A DNA stretch of 64,000 nucleotides from Microthrixaceae bacterium (GCA_016702505.1 JADJDU010000030.1:124001-188000); one strand, 5' to 3'. Counted from the first letter of the stretch, positions 52,376 through 61,226 are shown. Notes: generated by a model not told the origin, from the letters alone. Program-made: numbers and translations.

Positions 52376-52392
52376 TCTGACGCCCCGTCAGA
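52376..52392. promoter_or_regulatory. Operator-like perfect palindrome upstream of the aldehyde dehydrogenase
   Basis: TCTGACG (52376-52382), spacer CCC, CGTCAGA (52386-52392): 7-bp arms without mismatch, 11 nt before the aldehyde dehydrogenase start in the 108-nt gap to tkt. Size and position suit a TetR-type repressor site. Confidence 0.5.
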
Positions 52393-52473
52393 TCAATGGG
52401 GTGGCCCTTGGGAGCGGGTCCGCCGCGGCCGGTAGCGTTGGGGTCGACCACCCACCGAGACGAGTCCAAGACG

Positions 52474-54459
52474 ATGACCACCCCCGACCTCGACACGCGC
52501 GCCATCAACACCATCCGGTCGCTGGCCATGGATCTCCCCGAGCAGGCCAGAAGCGGGCATCAGGGCACGGCGATGGCCCTCGCGCCGCTGGCCCACGTTC
52601 TGTGGACCCGGATCATGGACTACGACGCTGCGGCACCCGAGTGGTTCGACCGGGATCGCTTCGTGCTCTCGGCCGGGCACGCCTCTGTGCTGCTCTACTC
52701 GATGCTCCACCTGACCGGCTACGACGTGTCTCTCGACGACCTGAAGCAGTTCCGTCAGTGGGGTTCGCGCACGCCAGGCCACCCTGAGCGAGGCCACACC
52801 CCCGGCGTCGAGGTGACCACCGGCCCGCTCGGCCAAGGCATCGCCAACGGTGTGGGCCTGGCCATGGCCGAAGCCCACCTCCGAGCTCGCTTCTCGTCTG
52901 ATGTCTGTGATCACAACACATTCGTCATCTGCGGGGACGGAGACCTGTCCGAGGGGGTCAGCCACGAGGCGGCGTCACTGGCCGGTCACCTCGGCCTGGG
53001 CCGACTGATCTGCATCTACGACGACAACCACATCACCATCGACGGACCCACCGAGATCGCACTCACCGATGATGCTCCCGCGCGATTCCGAGCCTATGGC
53101 TGGCACGTCGTCGAGCTGGGTGAGGCCGCCGAGGACCTCGACGCTCTTGAGGCTGGTATCCGGGAGGCCATGGCGGTCACCGACCGTCCCTCTCTGGTGG
53201 TGGTCCGCTCCCACATCGGCTTCCCATCACCCAAGTTCACCGACAGCCCCAAGGCCCACGGCAACCCCTTCGACGCCGAGGAGATCGCCGCCACCAAGGC
53301 CATCATGGGTCTCGATCCCGGGATGACGTTCCAGATCTCCGACGATGTAGCAGCGCTCTACCGAGCCGCGGGGAGCCGTGGTACGGCCCACCGCCAGGCC
53401 TGGGAGGCGCGCCTGTCGGCATGGGACGGCGATCGGGCTGCATTCGAAGCCGCCCTGGATGCTTCCGGGCTGGAGGGCTGGGAGAAGGCGCTTCCCACGT
53501 GGAAACCAGGGGAATCAGTCGCCACCCGGGTGGCTTCGGGTGCCTGCTTCGCCGCGCTCACCGAGACCATCCCCGGACTCCTGGGGGGCGGGGCCGACCT
53601 TTCGTCCAACACCGGCACGTTCCTTCCCGGGGCCAGTGCCTTCAGCGCTGCCGACCCGTCGGGACGACAGCTGTTCTTCGGCGTTCGCGAACATGCGATG
53701 GGGTCGATCCTCAATGGCCTGTCAGCGCACGGGGGAACCCTGCCCGTGGGAGGAACGTTCTTCGTCTTCAGCGACTACATGCGTCCGGCGGTCCGCATTG
53801 CTGCCTTGGCCGGTCACAAGGTCGTCTACAGCTTCACCCACGACTCGGTCGGTGTCGGCGAAGACGGCCCCACACACCAGCCTGTCGAGCACCTGGCTTC
53901 GTTGCGGGCCATGCCTGGGTTGCGTGTGGTGCGGCCCGCCGACGCCAACGAAACTGCGGCGGCGTGGAGGCGGGCCATCGAACTCGACGGGCCCACGGCT
54001 CTCGTCCTCAGCCGCCAGAACCTTCCGGTTTTGGCGGGCACGGCCGATGCCCCGGTCGACAAGGGCGCATATGTCGTTCATCAGGCAAGCATCACCGATG
54101 GAGATCTGCCCGATCTGGTGCTGTTGGCCACCGGCTCGGAGGTGTCGATCTGCGTGGTCGCAGCCGATGAGCTGGCAGCGGAGGGAGTGGGTGTCCGGGT
54201 GGTGTCCATGCCGTGCTGGGAGGATTTCGACCTCCAAGAAGAGGAGTACCAGGCCGAGGTGCTTCCTGCGGCGGTGCCCACGCTCGCGGTCGAGGCCGGG
54301 GCCACCTTCGGATGGGACCGTTGGGCTGACGAGACGATCGGCATAGACCGGTTCGGGGCGTCGGCGCCCGGAGGTGTTGCCCTGGCCCAGTTGGGGATCT
54401 CCCCGGCCAACGTGGCCGAGACTGCCCGCCGCCTACTCGACGCGGTGGCACCGGAATGA
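52474..54459 (+). CDS. tkt: Transketolase
   Basis: Thiamine-diphosphate enzyme of the non-oxidative pentose-phosphate pathway. From the ATG at 52474 (MTTPDLDTRAINTIRSLAMD) the protein is 661 aa. ThDP/Mg site: TGPLGQGIANGVGLAMAEAH, then CGDGDLSEGVSHEAASLAGH and IYDDNHITIDGP. Pyrimidine domain: GTFFVFSDYMRPAVRIAAL and FTHDSVGVGEDGPTHQPVEH. Its stop overlaps tal (ATGA), giving a tkt-tal-pgl operon. Confidence 0.95.
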   Translation: MTTPDLDTRAINTIRSLAMDLPEQARSGHQGTAMALAPLAHVLWTRIMDYDAAAPEWFDRDRFVLSAGHASVLLYSMLHLTGYDVSLDDLKQFRQWGSRTPGHPERGHTPGVEVTTGPLGQGIANGVGLAMAEAHLRARFSSDVCDHNTFVICGDGDLSEGVSHEAASLAGHLGLGRLICIYDDNHITIDGPTEIALTDDAPARFRAYGWHVVELGEAAEDLDALEAGIREAMAVTDRPSLVVVRSHIGFPSPKFTDSPKAHGNPFDAEEIAATKAIMGLDPGMTFQISDDVAALYRAAGSRGTAHRQAWEARLSAWDGDRAAFEAALDASGLEGWEKALPTWKPGESVATRVASGACFAALTETIPGLLGGGADLSSNTGTFLPGASAFSAADPSGRQLFFGVREHAMGSILNGLSAHGGTLPVGGTFFVFSDYMRPAVRIAALAGHKVVYSFTHDSVGVGEDGPTHQPVEHLASLRAMPGLRVVRPADANETAAAWRRAIELDGPTALVLSRQNLPVLAGTADAPVDKGAYVVHQASITDGDLPDLVLLATGSEVSICVVAADELAAEGVGVRVVSMPCWEDFDLQEEEYQAEVLPAAVPTLAVEAGATFGWDRWADETIGIDRFGASAPGGVALAQLGISPANVAETARRLLDAVAPE

Positions 54460-55559
54460 CCCGACTTCACGATCTCTATACCCAGGGCGCTCAGAGCCCA
54501 TGGCTGGATAACCTCCGCCGCGACTGGATCGACAACGGCGAGCTGGCTGGATGGATTGACAAGGGGGTCAGGGGCGTTACCTCCAATCCCGCCATCTTCC
54601 AGAAGGCCTTCACCGTCACCGATGCCTACGACAGCCAGTTCTCAGAACTGCTGGCCAGCGGCCGGACCGTGGAGGATGCCTACTGGGATCTCGTCGTAGA
54701 TGACATCAAGGCCGCCGCCGACCTGTTGGCGACCGTGCATTCGGCCGCTGGAGGCGAGGACGGCCACGTATCGGTCGAGGTGGCACCTGGACTGGCCCGA
54801 GATGCCACATCCACCTTGGCAGCGGCCCGTGACCTGCACTCGAGGGTCAGCCGACCCAACCTGTACGTGAAGATCCCGGGAACGGTCGAGGGCCTCGACG
54901 CTATTCGAGACGCGATCACCGACGGCATCAACGTAAACGTCACCCTCCTGTTCAGCCTCGAGCGCTACGACAAGGTGATAGATGCCTACATGAGCGGCCT
55001 CGAAGCCATCGATGGACCCCTGGACGGTCACTCGGGTGTGGCTTCGTTCTTCGTCAGCAGGGTGGACAACGAGGTCGACCGTCTCCTCGAGGAGATCGGT
55101 ACTGAGGAGGCCCGGTCGCTACGAGGACGGGCTGCGGTGGCCAACGCGCAACTGGCCTACGGGCTGTTCTGTGAACGCTTCGATACCGAACGGTGGTCCG
55201 CTCTGTCCCAGCGTGGCGCCCGAGCCCAGCGGCCGCTGTGGGCTTCGACATCGACGAAGAACCCCAGCTACCCGACCACGATCTACGTGGACACCCTGAT
55301 CGCTCCCCGTACCGTCAACACCATGCCGGAGGCGACCCTGACGGCGTTCGAGGATGGCGGTACCGTCGCACGAACCGCAGACGCCGACCTCGACGGTGCC
55401 CGTCGAGTGCTCGATGACCTCGCCAGAGTCGGCGTCGATCTCGACGACGTCACCGCCAGGCTGGAGCGCGAGGGCATCGACGCCTTCGTACACGCCTTCA
55501 ACGACTTACTGTCCACGCTTTCAGATCGATCCTCGACGCTGTCGGTGGCTGATGCCTGA
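54456..55559 (+). CDS. tal: Transaldolase
   Basis: Transfers dihydroxyacetone units between sugar phosphates. The 367-aa protein is the longer actinobacterial/cyanobacterial type: GVRGVTSNPAIFQKAFTVTD near residue 35, the Schiff-base lysine in PNLYVKIPGTVEGLDAI (about 140), and LWASTSTKNPSYPTTIYVDT (about 265). Overlaps tkt at the start and pgl at the end. Confidence 0.95.
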   Translation: MTRLHDLYTQGAQSPWLDNLRRDWIDNGELAGWIDKGVRGVTSNPAIFQKAFTVTDAYDSQFSELLASGRTVEDAYWDLVVDDIKAAADLLATVHSAAGGEDGHVSVEVAPGLARDATSTLAAARDLHSRVSRPNLYVKIPGTVEGLDAIRDAITDGINVNVTLLFSLERYDKVIDAYMSGLEAIDGPLDGHSGVASFFVSRVDNEVDRLLEEIGTEEARSLRGRAAVANAQLAYGLFCERFDTERWSALSQRGARAQRPLWASTSTKNPSYPTTIYVDTLIAPRTVNTMPEATLTAFEDGGTVARTADADLDGARRVLDDLARVGVDLDDVTARLEREGIDAFVHAFNDLLSTLSDRSSTLSVADA

Positions 55560-56244
55560 CGTGGCTGGTCTCCAGGGTGAGGTTGTGATCACCCCAGATG
55601 TGACCGGTGCCTTCGCGCAAGAGGTGGTTGCCGCCTTTGCCCGCCGCGAACAAGACACCTTCTCCCTGGCGCTCACCGGATCCGACGATGCCCGCGCCTG
55701 TTACCTGCGCCTAGCGGCCGACGCCGAAGACCTCATCGACTGGTGGAAGGTCGACATCTACTGGGCTGACGAGCGGTGCATCCCCCACGACCACGAGGAT
55801 TCGAACTACCGCATGGCCCGTGAGTCGCTCTTGGACCGGGTCGGCGCCGCCAACGCCACCCACCTGATGCGTTGCGCTGAAGGCCCCGACTCATACCAGT
55901 TGAGGCTGGGGGACCTGGGCCGGCTGGATCTTGTCCACCTCGGCCTTGGAGCAGACGGACATCTGGCGGCCCTGTTCGCGGGTTCTGAAGCCCTGGACAC
56001 CGATCCGGGTCGCCTGGTGTCCATGAGCGAGGACCCGTCCGGCTCGGCTCCCTACCAGCGCATGACGCTCACACCCGGGGGGCTGGCCCGTTCGAGGACC
56101 ATTCTGATCACCGTCCCCGACGGAAGCCGGGCCGAGGCCCTAGCCGCCGTGGCCAGCGGGGCGGATGTGCCGGCCAGTCGCATTGACGCCGCTCACGTCC
56201 GCTGGATCGTTCACCCCGACGCCGCCGCTGGCATTCAGGCCTAG
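55552..56244 (+). CDS. pgl: 6-phosphogluconolactonase
   Basis: Hydrolyses 6-phosphogluconolactone in the oxidative pentose-phosphate branch. The ATG at 55552 lies inside the last codons of tal, giving 230 aa. Family motifs: FSLALTGSDDARACYLRLA, KVDIYWADERCIPHDHEDSN (active-site region), DLVHLGLGADGHLAALFAGS and PYQRMTLTPGGLARSRTIL. The glycine-rich loop GSDD replaces the usual GGST. Actinobacterial operons normally also have zwf and opcA between tal and pgl; both are absent here. The stop TAG is the first element of a repeat copy. Confidence 0.88.
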   Translation: MPDVAGLQGEVVITPDVTGAFAQEVVAAFARREQDTFSLALTGSDDARACYLRLAADAEDLIDWWKVDIYWADERCIPHDHEDSNYRMARESLLDRVGAANATHLMRCAEGPDSYQLRLGDLGRLDLVHLGLGADGHLAALFAGSEALDTDPGRLVSMSEDPSGSAPYQRMTLTPGGLARSRTILITVPDGSRAEALAAVASGADVPASRIDAAHVRWIVHPDAAAGIQA

Positions 56245-56291
56245 GACCCGAGCGGATAGGTCCGGTCGTCGTCGCGACCAGGTTGATCAGA
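56242..56291 (+). repeat. Copy of the dispersed intergenic repeat (best match to consensus)
   Basis: TAGGACCCGAGCGGATAGG, TCCGGTCGTCGTCGCGACC, AGGTTGATCAGA. It begins with the pgl stop codon. A second, diverged copy follows about 70 nt downstream. Confidence 0.75.
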
Positions 56292-56292
56292 T

Positions 56293-56311
56293 CGAGGCTT
56301 CGCCTCGGTTT
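56293..56311 (+). terminator. Intrinsic-terminator-like hairpin after pgl
   Basis: CGAGGC (56293-56298), loop TTC, GCCTCG (56302-56307), then GTTT. Short stem, weak T-tract, but well placed after the tkt-tal-pgl operon and before the convergent glucosaminidase gene. Confidence 0.5.
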
Positions 56312-56359
56312 AGCCATGCCGTGCTTATGGGTCGGTCTGCCTATCGGCCCACCTCCTTC

Positions 56360-56413
56360 GGCCCGAGCTGATAGGTGAGCCGGGCCGTGAGTACGGCTAG
56401 CAGGTTGATCAGA
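56360..56413 (+). repeat. Diverged copy of the dispersed intergenic repeat
   Basis: CGGCCCGAGCTGATAGGTGA ... CGGCTAGCAGGTTGATCAGA: the same outer blocks (CCCGAG.GGATAGG and CAGGTTGATCAGA) with a changed centre. It overlaps the stop of the glucosaminidase gene at 56409. Confidence 0.5.
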
Positions 56414-57707
56414 ACCGGGCGAAGTAGCGCTGGTCGATCAGCAGGGCTAGGGCGGCGTCGTCGAGCCCCTCACCGGAGGCTCGCGAAGCCTTCCAGTCGG
56501 CGATCTCATCGGCGGTAGGCAACGACAGGAACAAGCCCAGGTGGAGCACGGTCGCCTCCACCATGGCCGAGGTCCCGGCCTTGTTCTCGGACGACTCGCT
56601 GAACCACAGCACCACACCGGTGCGCGAGATGGACCCGCTGTTCAGGCGGCCCACCCAGTACCGCTGTCCGGCTTCGTCGGCCTCTCGGCCGAGGACGTTT
56701 CGGTAGAGGAGGTCCACGAACGCCCCATCGGTAGGGGCACCGAAGCGCTCCTGGAACTCGCGAGATCCCATCACCTGGGCCGCCAAGGATGCCAACGGCG
56801 CCCCCGCCTTCCGCCGCCCGGTCCAGTAGACGAGCCCACCTCGGTCGGGAGCCCGACCCAACGTCGCCAGGTACAGCCTGGTAACCGGCTGGACGGTGGA
56901 GGCACCCTCGCCGCCGAACAGTTCAGCCACCATCACCTCAGGAGTGACGGCGGAGGTCTTCAGGGCTGTCTCCCACAGAGCGATCTCCCCAGCGGTCCCC
57001 TCCCGAAAGAGCACATCACGGAACGCTTGGCGAGCGAATGGGCCAGGCCCGGCGAAGGGAGCGAAGCGAGCGGTGCCATAGCGCCGACCCCACTGCATTA
57101 TCTGCTGGCGGATGCGCATCACCTTGCCGGCGTAGTCTGGGTCCGAGGCCCACACTCCAGCACCGAACTGCTCCCACGTCGGCGCCTTCCCCTTCACCTT
57201 CACCAGGTGAAACCTGGTGTCCACCAAGGGGTGAGCCAGACGGTCCTCGGTAACGGTGGGATCGGCGTACGCCCGCAGATGTTGGATCTGAGCTCGCACA
57301 CCGGTGCGTGCATCTGGGAATGCCTCGGCCGTGTTGCCCCGTCGACGGCTCCCAAACCCGAGAAGTTGTTGAGCTCGGGGGGTACCCGCGCCGAGAAGGC
57401 GAAGTAGCCGGTCTCGACTATCGACTGGGCGAAGGCCACGTCGCCGGTAACCCCCTCTGCCGCGCCTTCCTCCACGTAGTACCGGGCCAACTCGTCGATT
57501 GACACCGTGGCCCGGCTGACCTTTTCCAGTGGAGCGGAACCAACCGGCCAGGTCGGACGCGGACACCACGCTTCGTCCCATCACCGGTGTTGCGGCGGCC
57601 GCCGTGGCTGGAGTCGAGAGAGGACCCAACACCGATACCAGGCCAAACCCCAGGCACAGGAGCAGGCCAGACGCGGTCAGACGGAGGCTTCGACGGCGAG
57701 AATGCAT
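56409..57707 (-). CDS. Secreted glucosaminidase with DUF4214 repeats; two compensating frameshifts
   Basis: A probable exported cell-wall hydrolase of about 432 aa. A signal peptide (LRLTASGLLLCLGFGLVSVL) starts at MHSRRR (57707). After DLAGWFRST the as-read frame is arginine/glycine-rich nonsense until NTAEAFPDARTGVRAQIQHL. In the alternative frame the gap reads KVSRATVSIDELARYYVEEG, VAFAQSIVETGYFAFSARV and NNFSGLGAVDG, the GH73 glucosaminidase core with its catalytic glutamate (SIVETGYF). Opposite one-base errors near 57522-57527 and 57337-57340 explain this. The C-terminal half is DUF4214 repeats (LYLATLGRAPDRGGLVYWTG; LYRNVLGREADEAGQRYWVG), typical of secreted proteins. Frameshifts are inference. 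Confidence 0.8.
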   Translation of the reverse strand: MHSRRRSLRLTASGLLLCLGFGLVSVLGPLSTPATAAAATPVMGRSVVSASDLAGWFRSTGKGQPGHGVNRRVGPVLRGGRRGRGGYRRRGLRPVDSRDRLLRLLGAGTPRAQQLLGFGSRRRGNTAEAFPDARTGVRAQIQHLRAYADPTVTEDRLAHPLVDTRFHLVKVKGKAPTWEQFGAGVWASDPDYAGKVMRIRQQIMQWGRRYGTARFAPFAGPGPFARQAFRDVLFREGTAGEIALWETALKTSAVTPEVMVAELFGGEGASTVQPVTRLYLATLGRAPDRGGLVYWTGRRKAGAPLASLAAQVMGSREFQERFGAPTDGAFVDLLYRNVLGREADEAGQRYWVGRLNSGSISRTGVVLWFSESSENKAGTSAMVEATVLHLGLFLSLPTADEIADWKASRASGEGLDDAALALLIDQRYFARF

Positions 57708-57762
57708 CCCACCATTGTCGGCACGAAACGCTCCGAGTCCAGTCACCGGTAACCTGCCGCCC

Positions 57763-58854
57763 ATGTCGAAAGCTCCGGGGGCCCTGCTGAACCAGCCGCT
57801 CGCCGACCTGATGGCGCAAGCCCGCTCGATCCGGGATGCAACCTACGGGACCAGGGTCACCTTCTCACCAAAGGTGTTCATACCGTTGACGATGCTGTGC
57901 CGGGACCGCTGCGGATACTGCACCTTCGCTCAACCGCCGGCCCGACTCGACGCCCCGTTCCTGAGTCCAGAACAGATCCTGCTCATCGCCCGCCGGGGCG
58001 CGGCTGCCGGGTGCCACGAAGCCCTCTTCACCCTGGGAGAGCGGCCGGAGTTGCGCTACCCGGCGGCGGCTGAGTGGCTCGAGAAGCACGGATACGAGTC
58101 CACCGTCGACTATCTCACCGCCATGGCCCGACTGGTGGTAACCGAGACCGGGCTGCTCCCCCACGCCAACGCCGGAGCCATGTACCCACACGAGCTTCAG
58201 GCCCTCCGGTCGGTCGCCCCATCCCAGGGCATGATGCTCGAATCGCTACGAAACGACCTCGATGCCCACCGGAACTGCCCGGACAAGGAACCGGATCGTC
58301 GGTTGGCCACGATGGATGCCGCGGGCGAGCTATCGATCCCCTGTACCACCGGCATCTTGGTCGGCATCGGCGAGGACCGTACCGACCGCGTGGAAGCGCT
58401 CCAAGCCATCGCCGAGAGCCACGCCCGCTGGGGCCACATCCAGGAGGTGATCGTCCAGAACTTCCTGCCCAAGCCCGGTACGGCCATGCACCAAGCCCCG
58501 CCTTGCCCATCCGAGGATTACCTCGAGGCCATCGCCCTAGCCCGCGTCCTTTTGCCGCCCGAGATCCACCTCCAGGCCCCTCCCAACCTGTCCGACGATT
58601 TCGGGGTCCTGCTCGATGCCGGTATCGACGATTTCGGTGGTGTCTCGCCGGTTACGGCTGACCACGTCAATCCGGAACGGCCATGGCCTGCCCGGGACCG
58701 TCTGGCCGAGGTGACAGCGTCCCATGGACTCGAGCTGGCCCCTCGCCTCACCATCCATCCCCACTACGCCACCAACCTGGACCGGTGGGTAGATCCCGAC
58801 CTGCACTTTGCGGTGCTCGACCGTTCCGACGCCGAGGGTTCTGGGTCGGGATGA
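57763..58854 (+). CDS. cofG: FO synthase subunit 1 (7,8-didemethyl-8-hydroxy-5-deazariboflavin synthase)
   Basis: Radical SAM enzyme of F420 chromophore synthesis. From ATG 57763 the protein is 363 aa. The iron-sulfur motif is MLCRDRCGYCTFAQPPARL (C-x3-C-x2-C). Also typical: EALFTLGERPELRYPAAAEW, GLLPHANAGAMYPHELQALR, GILVGIGEDRTDRVEALQAI and QAPPNLSDDF. CofH follows after 10 nt. Mycobacteria carry both as one fused FbiC; here they are separate. It starts 55 nt from the divergent glucosaminidase gene. Confidence 0.93.
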   Translation: MSKAPGALLNQPLADLMAQARSIRDATYGTRVTFSPKVFIPLTMLCRDRCGYCTFAQPPARLDAPFLSPEQILLIARRGAAAGCHEALFTLGERPELRYPAAAEWLEKHGYESTVDYLTAMARLVVTETGLLPHANAGAMYPHELQALRSVAPSQGMMLESLRNDLDAHRNCPDKEPDRRLATMDAAGELSIPCTTGILVGIGEDRTDRVEALQAIAESHARWGHIQEVIVQNFLPKPGTAMHQAPPCPSEDYLEAIALARVLLPPEIHLQAPPNLSDDFGVLLDAGIDDFGGVSPVTADHVNPERPWPARDRLAEVTASHGLELAPRLTIHPHYATNLDRWVDPDLHFAVLDRSDAEGSGSG

Positions 58855-58864
58855 TCCCGGTGCC

Positions 58865-60121
58865 GTGCACCCTCAGACCATCGGCGAAGTCCGCAACGTA
58901 GGTGACGGGGCAGAGGTGGTGCTGGTTGGTCGCCGCTCCACACAGTGGTACGTGGGACTCGACACGGACCCTCCGCACCTCGTCCCCGGCGAGGCTCGGG
59001 CCTCGGGCTCGGTCGGCGAGGTGCTCGACGGGGTGAGGCAGGGTCAGTCCCCCGGCGAGGATGAAATCACCGCGCTGTTCTCGGCCCGAGGTCGGGAGGT
59101 CGCTGCGGTGGCGCAGCTCGCCGACGAGCTCAGAGCGTCCACCGTGGGAGACACCGTCACATGGGTGTCAAACCGGAACATCAACTACACCAACGTCTGC
59201 ACCTTCAAGTGCCGGTTCTGCGGCTTCTCCAAGGGTCCCCGGTCGCTCAACCTCCGCGGTACCCCGTATCTGCTCACGCTCGACGACATCGCCCAGCGAA
59301 CCCGCGAGGCGGTGGAGATGGGCGCCACCGAGGTATGCCTTCAGGGTGGGATCCATCCTGATTTCGACGGTGACTACTACCTGGACGTAACCCGGTCGGT
59401 CCGAGACGCTGCGCCTGACATCCACATCCACGGGTTCACCGCTCTCGAGGTCTCCGAGGGGGCTCGCCGGTCGGGCGAGGCGCTCGAGCAGTACCTGACC
59501 CGTCTGAAAGATGCCGGTTTGGCCACCCTTCCCGGGACCGCGGCTGAGATACTCGACGATTCAGTTCGTGAGGTGCTCTGTCCCGACAAGGTCAACACCA
59601 AGGAGTGGCTGGAGGTCCATCGGACTGCCCACCGTGTAGGCCTCCGCTCGAACGTAACGATCATGTTCGGATCGGTGGAGCACCCGCGCTCGTGGGCCCG
59701 TCACCTGGTGCGGACCAGGGACCTTCAGGCTGAGACCGGGGGCTTCACCGAGTTCGTGCCACTGCCGTTCGTCCACATGGCCTCCCCCATCTATCTCCAG
59801 CGCAAGGCCCGTAGAGGCCCGACCTGGCGTGAGGTCGTACTGATGCACGCCGTTGGTCGGATCGCCTATCACCGCAGCATCCCCAACATCCAGGCGTCTT
59901 GGGTGAAGCTCGGACAGGCTGGCGTTCGACAACTCCTCCAAGCCGGAGTGAACGACCTCGGCGGCACCCTGATCGACGAGAACATCTCGCGTGCCGCCGG
60001 TGCTAGCCACGGGCAGGGAATGGACTCCAGAGCGTTCGAGGAGCTCGTTGCGCCGTTGGGTCGCACGCTCGAACAGCGCTCGACCCTGTACTCACCGGTA
60101 GCGGTGGCCGCTTCTCTATGA
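58865..60121 (+). CDS. cofH: FO synthase subunit 2
   Basis: Second radical SAM enzyme of FO synthesis, linking tyrosine to the ribityl-uracil precursor. The motif TNVCTFKCRFCGFSKGPRS (C-x3-C-x2-C) is at about residue 110. Further family parts are EVCLQGGIHPDFDGDYYLDV, LPGTAAEILDDSVREVLCPD and SNVTIMFGSVEHPRSWARHL. GTG at 58865 gives 418 aa; the frame is open from 58808. The first 90 residues (VLVGRRSTQWYVGLDTDPPH...) are longer than usual and not obviously part of the catalytic domain. Its stop overlaps the LOG-family gene by 4 nt. Confidence 0.92.
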   Translation: MHPQTIGEVRNVGDGAEVVLVGRRSTQWYVGLDTDPPHLVPGEARASGSVGEVLDGVRQGQSPGEDEITALFSARGREVAAVAQLADELRASTVGDTVTWVSNRNINYTNVCTFKCRFCGFSKGPRSLNLRGTPYLLTLDDIAQRTREAVEMGATEVCLQGGIHPDFDGDYYLDVTRSVRDAAPDIHIHGFTALEVSEGARRSGEALEQYLTRLKDAGLATLPGTAAEILDDSVREVLCPDKVNTKEWLEVHRTAHRVGLRSNVTIMFGSVEHPRSWARHLVRTRDLQAETGGFTEFVPLPFVHMASPIYLQRKARRGPTWREVVLMHAVGRIAYHRSIPNIQASWVKLGQAGVRQLLQAGVNDLGGTLIDENISRAAGASHGQGMDSRAFEELVAPLGRTLEQRSTLYSPVAVAASL

Positions 60122-61179
60122 CTGGTAACGAACCAGCGTCCCCCACCGGCCCCGATCACCGCATCGACCAGGAAATAGCAGAACTCCTTCGGGTGAGCGG
60201 CACCACCTCCGACGCCGACGTCATCGAGGACATCGTGCATACCGCCGTCGAGATGGGCGGCGATCACCTACCTCGTCTCGACCTCAAGATGACCCGGGCC
60301 GTCCTGGCCGAGATGCGATCGGCATTCGCCATTCTCGCCCCCTTCGCCGACAAGCCGAAGGTCACCATCTTCGGATCGGCACGGGTGACCCAAGACGATC
60401 CGCTCTGGTCTCTCACCCGTGACCTGGCCCAGGCCCTCGCCGGGGAGGGGTGGATGGTCGTCACCGGCGCCGGCGGTGGGATCATGCACGCCGGTATGGA
60501 AGGGGCCGGTGCCGCCCTGTCCATCGGGATCAAGATCCGGCTTCCCTTCGAGGATCAGCCCAACTCGATCATCGCCCACGATCCGAAGCTCGTTTCGATG
60601 CGCTACTTCTTCACTCGCAAGGTGATGCTGGTGAAGGAGTCCTTTGCATTCGTATGCATGCCCGGCGGATTCGGCACCCTCGACGAGACCGTCGAGCTGC
60701 TCACTCTCCAACAGACCGGCAAGGCCGAGCCCACCCCGATCGTGCTCCTCGACGTCCCGGGCGGCACCTACTGGCATTCCTTCACCCGGTTCATCCGAGA
60801 CGAGGTGATGAGCAGGAGGATGGTCGACTCAGATGACCTGGAGCGGGTGCTCGTAACCGACTCCGTCGAGGCCGCCCGAGCCGAGATCCTCCATTTCTGG
60901 CGCAACTACCACTCGCTGCGCTGGGTAGGAGACACCCTGGTTCTGAGGCTGAAATTCGAACCCACCTACGACGAAGTGAAGGAACTCAACTCCCGCTTCT
61001 CCTCCATGGTTGCCCAAGGTCGCATCGAACGAACCGGTCCCCTGGGTCCTGAGCGGGACTCCGCGGACGAGCTGGGTCGTCCACGAATCAAGCTCAAACT
61101 CGAGCAACGACAGGTCGGCGACCTCCACAAGCTGATTCGCGCGCTCAGCGACCTGCCTAGCGCCAACGCAGCGACCTGA
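60118..61179 (+). CDS. LOG-family (TIGR00730-like) nucleotide-binding protein
   Basis: A 353-aa Rossmann-like protein with the lysine-decarboxylase-like/LOG signatures: VTIFGSARVTQDDPLWSLTR, VVTGAGGGIMHAGMEGAGAA, SMRYFFTRKVMLVKESFAFV and MPGGFGTLDETVELLTLQQT. LOG enzymes release cytokinin-type nucleobases from nucleotides or act as nucleotide 5'-monophosphate phosphoribohydrolases; this long form has extra N- and C-terminal regions (about 60 and 90 aa). Translationally coupled to cofH, so possibly linked to F420/flavin nucleotide metabolism, though this is only context. Confidence 0.82.
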   Translation: MTGNEPASPTGPDHRIDQEIAELLRVSGTTSDADVIEDIVHTAVEMGGDHLPRLDLKMTRAVLAEMRSAFAILAPFADKPKVTIFGSARVTQDDPLWSLTRDLAQALAGEGWMVVTGAGGGIMHAGMEGAGAALSIGIKIRLPFEDQPNSIIAHDPKLVSMRYFFTRKVMLVKESFAFVCMPGGFGTLDETVELLTLQQTGKAEPTPIVLLDVPGGTYWHSFTRFIRDEVMSRRMVDSDDLERVLVTDSVEAARAEILHFWRNYHSLRWVGDTLVLRLKFEPTYDEVKELNSRFSSMVAQGRIERTGPLGPERDSADELGRPRIKLKLEQRQVGDLHKLIRALSDLPSANAAT

Positions 61180-61226
61180 GTCTGGTCGTCCCTTCGTTGT
61201 CGACCCAGGCTGACAGAATCACACCC

